DNA of 64,000 nt from Bryum argenteum (Eukaryota > Streptophyta > Bryopsida > Bryales > Bryaceae), in assembly GCA_037043015.1 (NCBI GenBank), contig CM073327.1, positions 501,009 through 565,008 on the forward strand. Reading direction: 5' to 3'. Both the position numbers and the translations under genes were made by a program. Below are positions 60,593 to 64,000 of this stretch, one piece after another. The notes below the pieces were generated by a model. The model made no database searches. It was not told the DNA's origin and worked only from the letters and a program-made list of their open reading frames with translations. The stretch's first letter is position 1. The number at the start of each line of letters is the position of its first letter.

Positions 60593-63500
60593 TTACTTGC
60601 CCAGGTGCGTAAGAATTCGGCTAATAAGGATGTCCTTTTTGCCTGTCACGGGGAGTTTGTTTGCACGCAAGTAAATTTTGAGCTGTTCTGAGGTGAGGTC
60701 CTTCAGCTGCAAGTGAACAAACCATCAGTGTTAAAATAAGCAACCAGCTTCGATCTGCCCAGGACAGAGATTATGAAGCTGTTATCTGTCAGCGACAGCG
60801 AGCTCCACTGCCTGCATGCTACACTAGGTTCAAAATCTCGAACAGCACTAGCATGGGGGACTCATGGAATGGACACTGGCATGTGTCCACAATTCGACAT
60901 GCCGAAATCATGATATGAAAAATCATTCGTCCAATCAGATTTTTGCACAATCTAGAGATTCTCGGAATGTACACTGAGATTGGTGCAATTCGAGCGACTT
61001 GGGTTTATGAAAGAAGTGCATCATTCATACCTTTCCAGTGTCTGCAAGCTGTCCCCAGTCATACTCTTGAGCATCCGCGGCAGCTAGATCTGCAGCTGCT
61101 TTGCGCTTCTGTGTAGCCGCGCTGCCCCGCTCTTTTGCAGCAACAGCTTCGGCTTCTTCCGCCTCATGATTTTCTCCAAATACACCGTCCTTGAAAATTT
61201 TACAGAAAAATTCGGCTCTGCACTTCCAAAGAGGTTACTGGCTGTAAGTACCAATGACCGCGCCAATCTCAGTAACCAGTCTCAGAGATTTAATTAGAAA
61301 TTAGAGACGCGACCACGTCATACGCTTTATTCACAAGGCCGCCCTCAGGATTCGTAGCTGTATTTAACTTCGTCAACTACATGAAGGGTATTGAGATAAA
61401 ACTCGGAGAAATAAATGCCGTCAATTCTGAACAGACAGGTCGAAAACCAACCGTTCTAAAAGCTCAGCATTTGGTATAGTTTTATCATCAATTTCTGGTA
61501 AATTCTCTTCATCTTCATCAAGCGCCACTGTTTCAAGAGTTATGTAATGTCTCTGCAAAGCTGCCATGCATAGATGATAACACCATGTTAGCAAAAATCT
61601 TCTATGACAATCCATGCCTCAAACTGCTTCAATACAGCTCCAAACTGCTTCCAAAGACTAACGTACTGTCACACCAAAAAAAGGCCATTATAGCTTCACA
61701 TGTCTCATCGCTCTCAGCAACCTGAGAGTTACACAAAACCCTAGCAGAAATACATGAACAAGGTAAAAAACATGATGATAGACATTTGAGAAAAGAACAT
61801 TGTCTCGCCTGGATCTGGAATTTCAGTGACTGTATCTTTCCACCGGAGCTTTTTTAACAAATCTGTAGCCATCTCTATTTGATCCCTTGATGCCCTAGGA
61901 ACTGGAGAGATGCTTGCGTGGTACTGCACCATCGAGAGCACTAATTAGATCAGATCAAATGTAATTACCTTCAAAATTACGACAATGTGCGACTGATTAC
62001 GCAATGCACTCGATGAGAAAACAATGTTCAAGTATCAGAAATAAGAGCATGTGTGACTTCGCGTGCAGTTTGACTTTGATGTCATAAAAAAAGCCTGTTC
62101 TCGAAGGGGACAATGACAGTATAAAGAGGGATGATAGAGAATCTATTGATGATAACGTTAAAATAGCCGATTCAATAGGGAAAACTCTTTCAAAGATGAT
62201 GACCACTTTCCGTGTGTTACACTAACAGCAAACCATAACTACTACGTGAAATTTGGCAGACTTCTGCAGAAGATCGGCTGGCTTCTACAACTACTTCGTA
62301 CGTGCCAATTTTCACGTGCATTTCAGGAAGAGCTCAGTCCTGTTATCTATTCGCCTCCATCCATAGACGGAGTCCAGATAGCACTTACTACTGAAGGAAT
62401 ATAAGCATCTACAAAACGTACAAACTTCGTAGTAGGTGGCAGTGGTAGGCAGCTTAAAAAAAGTACCGAAGTTTGTAATACCTTCTCAGCAGGGCGAATA
62501 TCATCCGAATAAGGCAAATATATCAGGTTCATGCCGTTTGGAGAATCTTCAATTTCGCTTTCTCCCTAAACAAAGAAATAAAGAAATCATTTCACATACA
62601 AGCTCCAATGCATGCATACAGTGCTTCATTTTCCCGTGGACATGGTCTAAGCAGATCTGCACTGGTTTTCCACCCCGAAATATATATCTATCTATCTAAG
62701 AATGCAGATTTACACTGCATACCAAATTTGTTATGCATAAGCTCAATATAGATATAGAACGACAAAGATCTGGATGTAAGACACCCTCAGTCAACCTGTG
62801 CGAGAAGTGCAACCAATTGAGATGATCCCCGTGATGACAGAAAAGCAACGCCAAATCTGTAGAAAATCTCAGAAAATTGCAGAAAAATCTTATGAGCCTA
62901 ATCATAGCATAATAATCTCAGCGCAGGAAATCAGGATTGTCTTCTACTAAAATCGAAGACTTAACATAGGATGGCAACAGGATACAACGTACTTCTGCTG
63001 GCGCACCATAGCCCTGTGCAACGCGATAAACGCACACATGCTTCCTTTCACCGCCTGCAATGGCAACAGTGCACGAAACTGGTGAGTGAATATGCTCTCG
63101 TAAGAACTAAAACGGGGAGTAAATCAATGTCTCAGTTTCTGATAGTTTGACTCTACTACAAATTCCATCACACGTGGGAATGGCATGATATATCACGTCG
63201 GGAATCCAATCATTTCGATTCAAAACAAAAATTAATACCTCTTCATCAGGATATATAAACGTTGGGGGGCGCAGGTTGTGATATGGTTTCAAACACGCCA
63301 AAGACTTAAACCCCAAGAGTCGTAGTTGATAACTTGTTACATTTTTTATATGAGATACCTCATCCACGGAAAACACGACCTTCTTTCTGCAAAGGGGAAA
63401 TTTTGGACGTGCTTGATCAGAATAATATTGTGTAGTACACCCACATGTAAGTCTGCCGTGCTCAATGACCAATCCAACAGACTACGCATATTTACACTCA

Positions 63501-64000
63501 CCCTTGATACTCTTCGAATCTCTTTTGGGGCTCGTCCATCAATGAGCCGGTGTCGGAACAAATGTAGGTCCGTTCGCTCTGCAATATATCAGATAAAGCA
63601 CACGCATCACGAGAGAGTCTACAGTGAGAAGCTCTACAATCATAAGACAGTTTGAGTACGACGAAAACCATGAGAACAAACCTTGAGAGGCTGATTAGTA
63701 CGCGCATCCACAAATATATGTGAAGCTGCGCAAAGCAATATTCAATCCTTCAGATCATCGTGTATATTTTTCAGAGTCAAACCGACCAACACATTCCTTA
63801 GTGGCGCATATTGTTGATGGCGTGTCCCAATCCTAACCTGAGGCCTTTTGTAAGCTTTGATAGCGGTGAGCAGGAACCCAGACTCAGGATAATTGAGCAG
63901 ACATCGAGGTATGCGACAAAAGCAAAATAATGCTTTTATATTGTGAATGTAAAACCCCTTGAAATTCTGAGTTGGTCAGAAGCGTTACGTGGTACTGCAG
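60593..64000 (-). CDS. KU70: KU70, 3' part (5' exons beyond the window)
   Basis: Exons 5' to 3': about 63882-63838, 63725-63682, 63578-63502, 63386-63239, 63054-62993, 62856-62796, 62565-62482, 61923-61809, 61560-61448, 61189-61031 and 60706-60593 (stop TAA). From the third on, all phases agree. Signature stretches are SERTYICSDTGSLMDEPQKR, LRLLGFKSLACLKPYHNLRP, SMCAFIALHRAMVRQQ, GMNLIYLPYSDDIRPAEK, ALQRHYITLETVALDEDEEN and a C-terminal SAP motif, LKDLTSEQLKIYLRANKLPV through ISRILTHLGK. Ku70 pairs with Ku80, rings broken DNA ends in the nucleus for non-homologous end joining, and protects telomeres. The vWA domain is outside the window. The junction between the first two exons listed does not keep phase, so one boundary there is misplaced. 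The exon-8 donor is GC rather than GT. A short extra exon may lie near 61370-61300. Confidence 0.93.

Overview
The window reads as nuclear DNA of a streptophyte, most likely a land plant. Two host genes support this. At 30944-32855 (+) is a two-exon PLASTID DIVISION (PDV2-type) gene. At 60593 to the right edge (-) is the 3' two-thirds of KU70, with plant-like sequence, a C-terminal SAP motif and at least eleven short exons. I cannot name the species. The abundance of old transposons and the LINE type would suit a non-seed plant or charophyte, but that is inference.

Layout. 1-2209 (+): a three-exon gene with a plant Ptta/En-Spm (Transposase_24-like) domain and an acidic tail. 3066-4061 (-): an unrecognised reading frame. 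4.1-11.8 kb: AT-rich, gene-poor DNA with small TTAA-flanked inverted-repeat elements. 11.86-21.8 kb (-): LINE copy 1, with an N-terminal region ending in a 2A-like motif, then an AP endonuclease, RT, a long connector, RNase H, a CCHC knuckle and a restriction-like endonuclease. 22.0-23.9 kb (-): a LINE ORF1-like gene. 23931-29661 (-): a young Ty1/Copia element with 163-bp LTRs, AATCC target duplications and an antisense F-box-like ORF. 30.9-32.9 kb: PDV2. 33.56-46.23 kb (-): LINE copy 2, cut by two insertions. One is a CACTA element (42490-44268, ATA duplications). The other is an 8-bp-duplication element (36413-40030) that contains a hAT-like element (36558-39422), which in turn contains a TTAA element. 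46.2-50.0 kb: a possible hAT end, tandem repeats and AT-rich repeats. 50.0-55.9 kb (-): a second AC-rich retroelement-like region with a diverged ORF1-like gene, a repeat-coding frame and two TTAA elements. 56-60.5 kb: minisatellite and diverged tandem repeats. 60.6-64 kb: KU70.

The most notable system is the LINE family. It appears to carry both an APE-type nuclease at its N-terminal side and an R2/Dualen-type restriction-like nuclease (CCHC knuckle, RPD...E...KY) at its C-terminal end. It also has RNase H, a DIESNPGP ribosome-skipping motif just before the endonuclease, and two further candidate domains (chromo-like and methyltransferase-like) between RT and RNase H. This is close in plan to the green-algal Dualen/RandI clade. 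Both copies here are broken, but they break in different places, so the shared architecture can be read from the pair.

Coordinates of splice sites and element ends were read by eye and may be off by a base or two.
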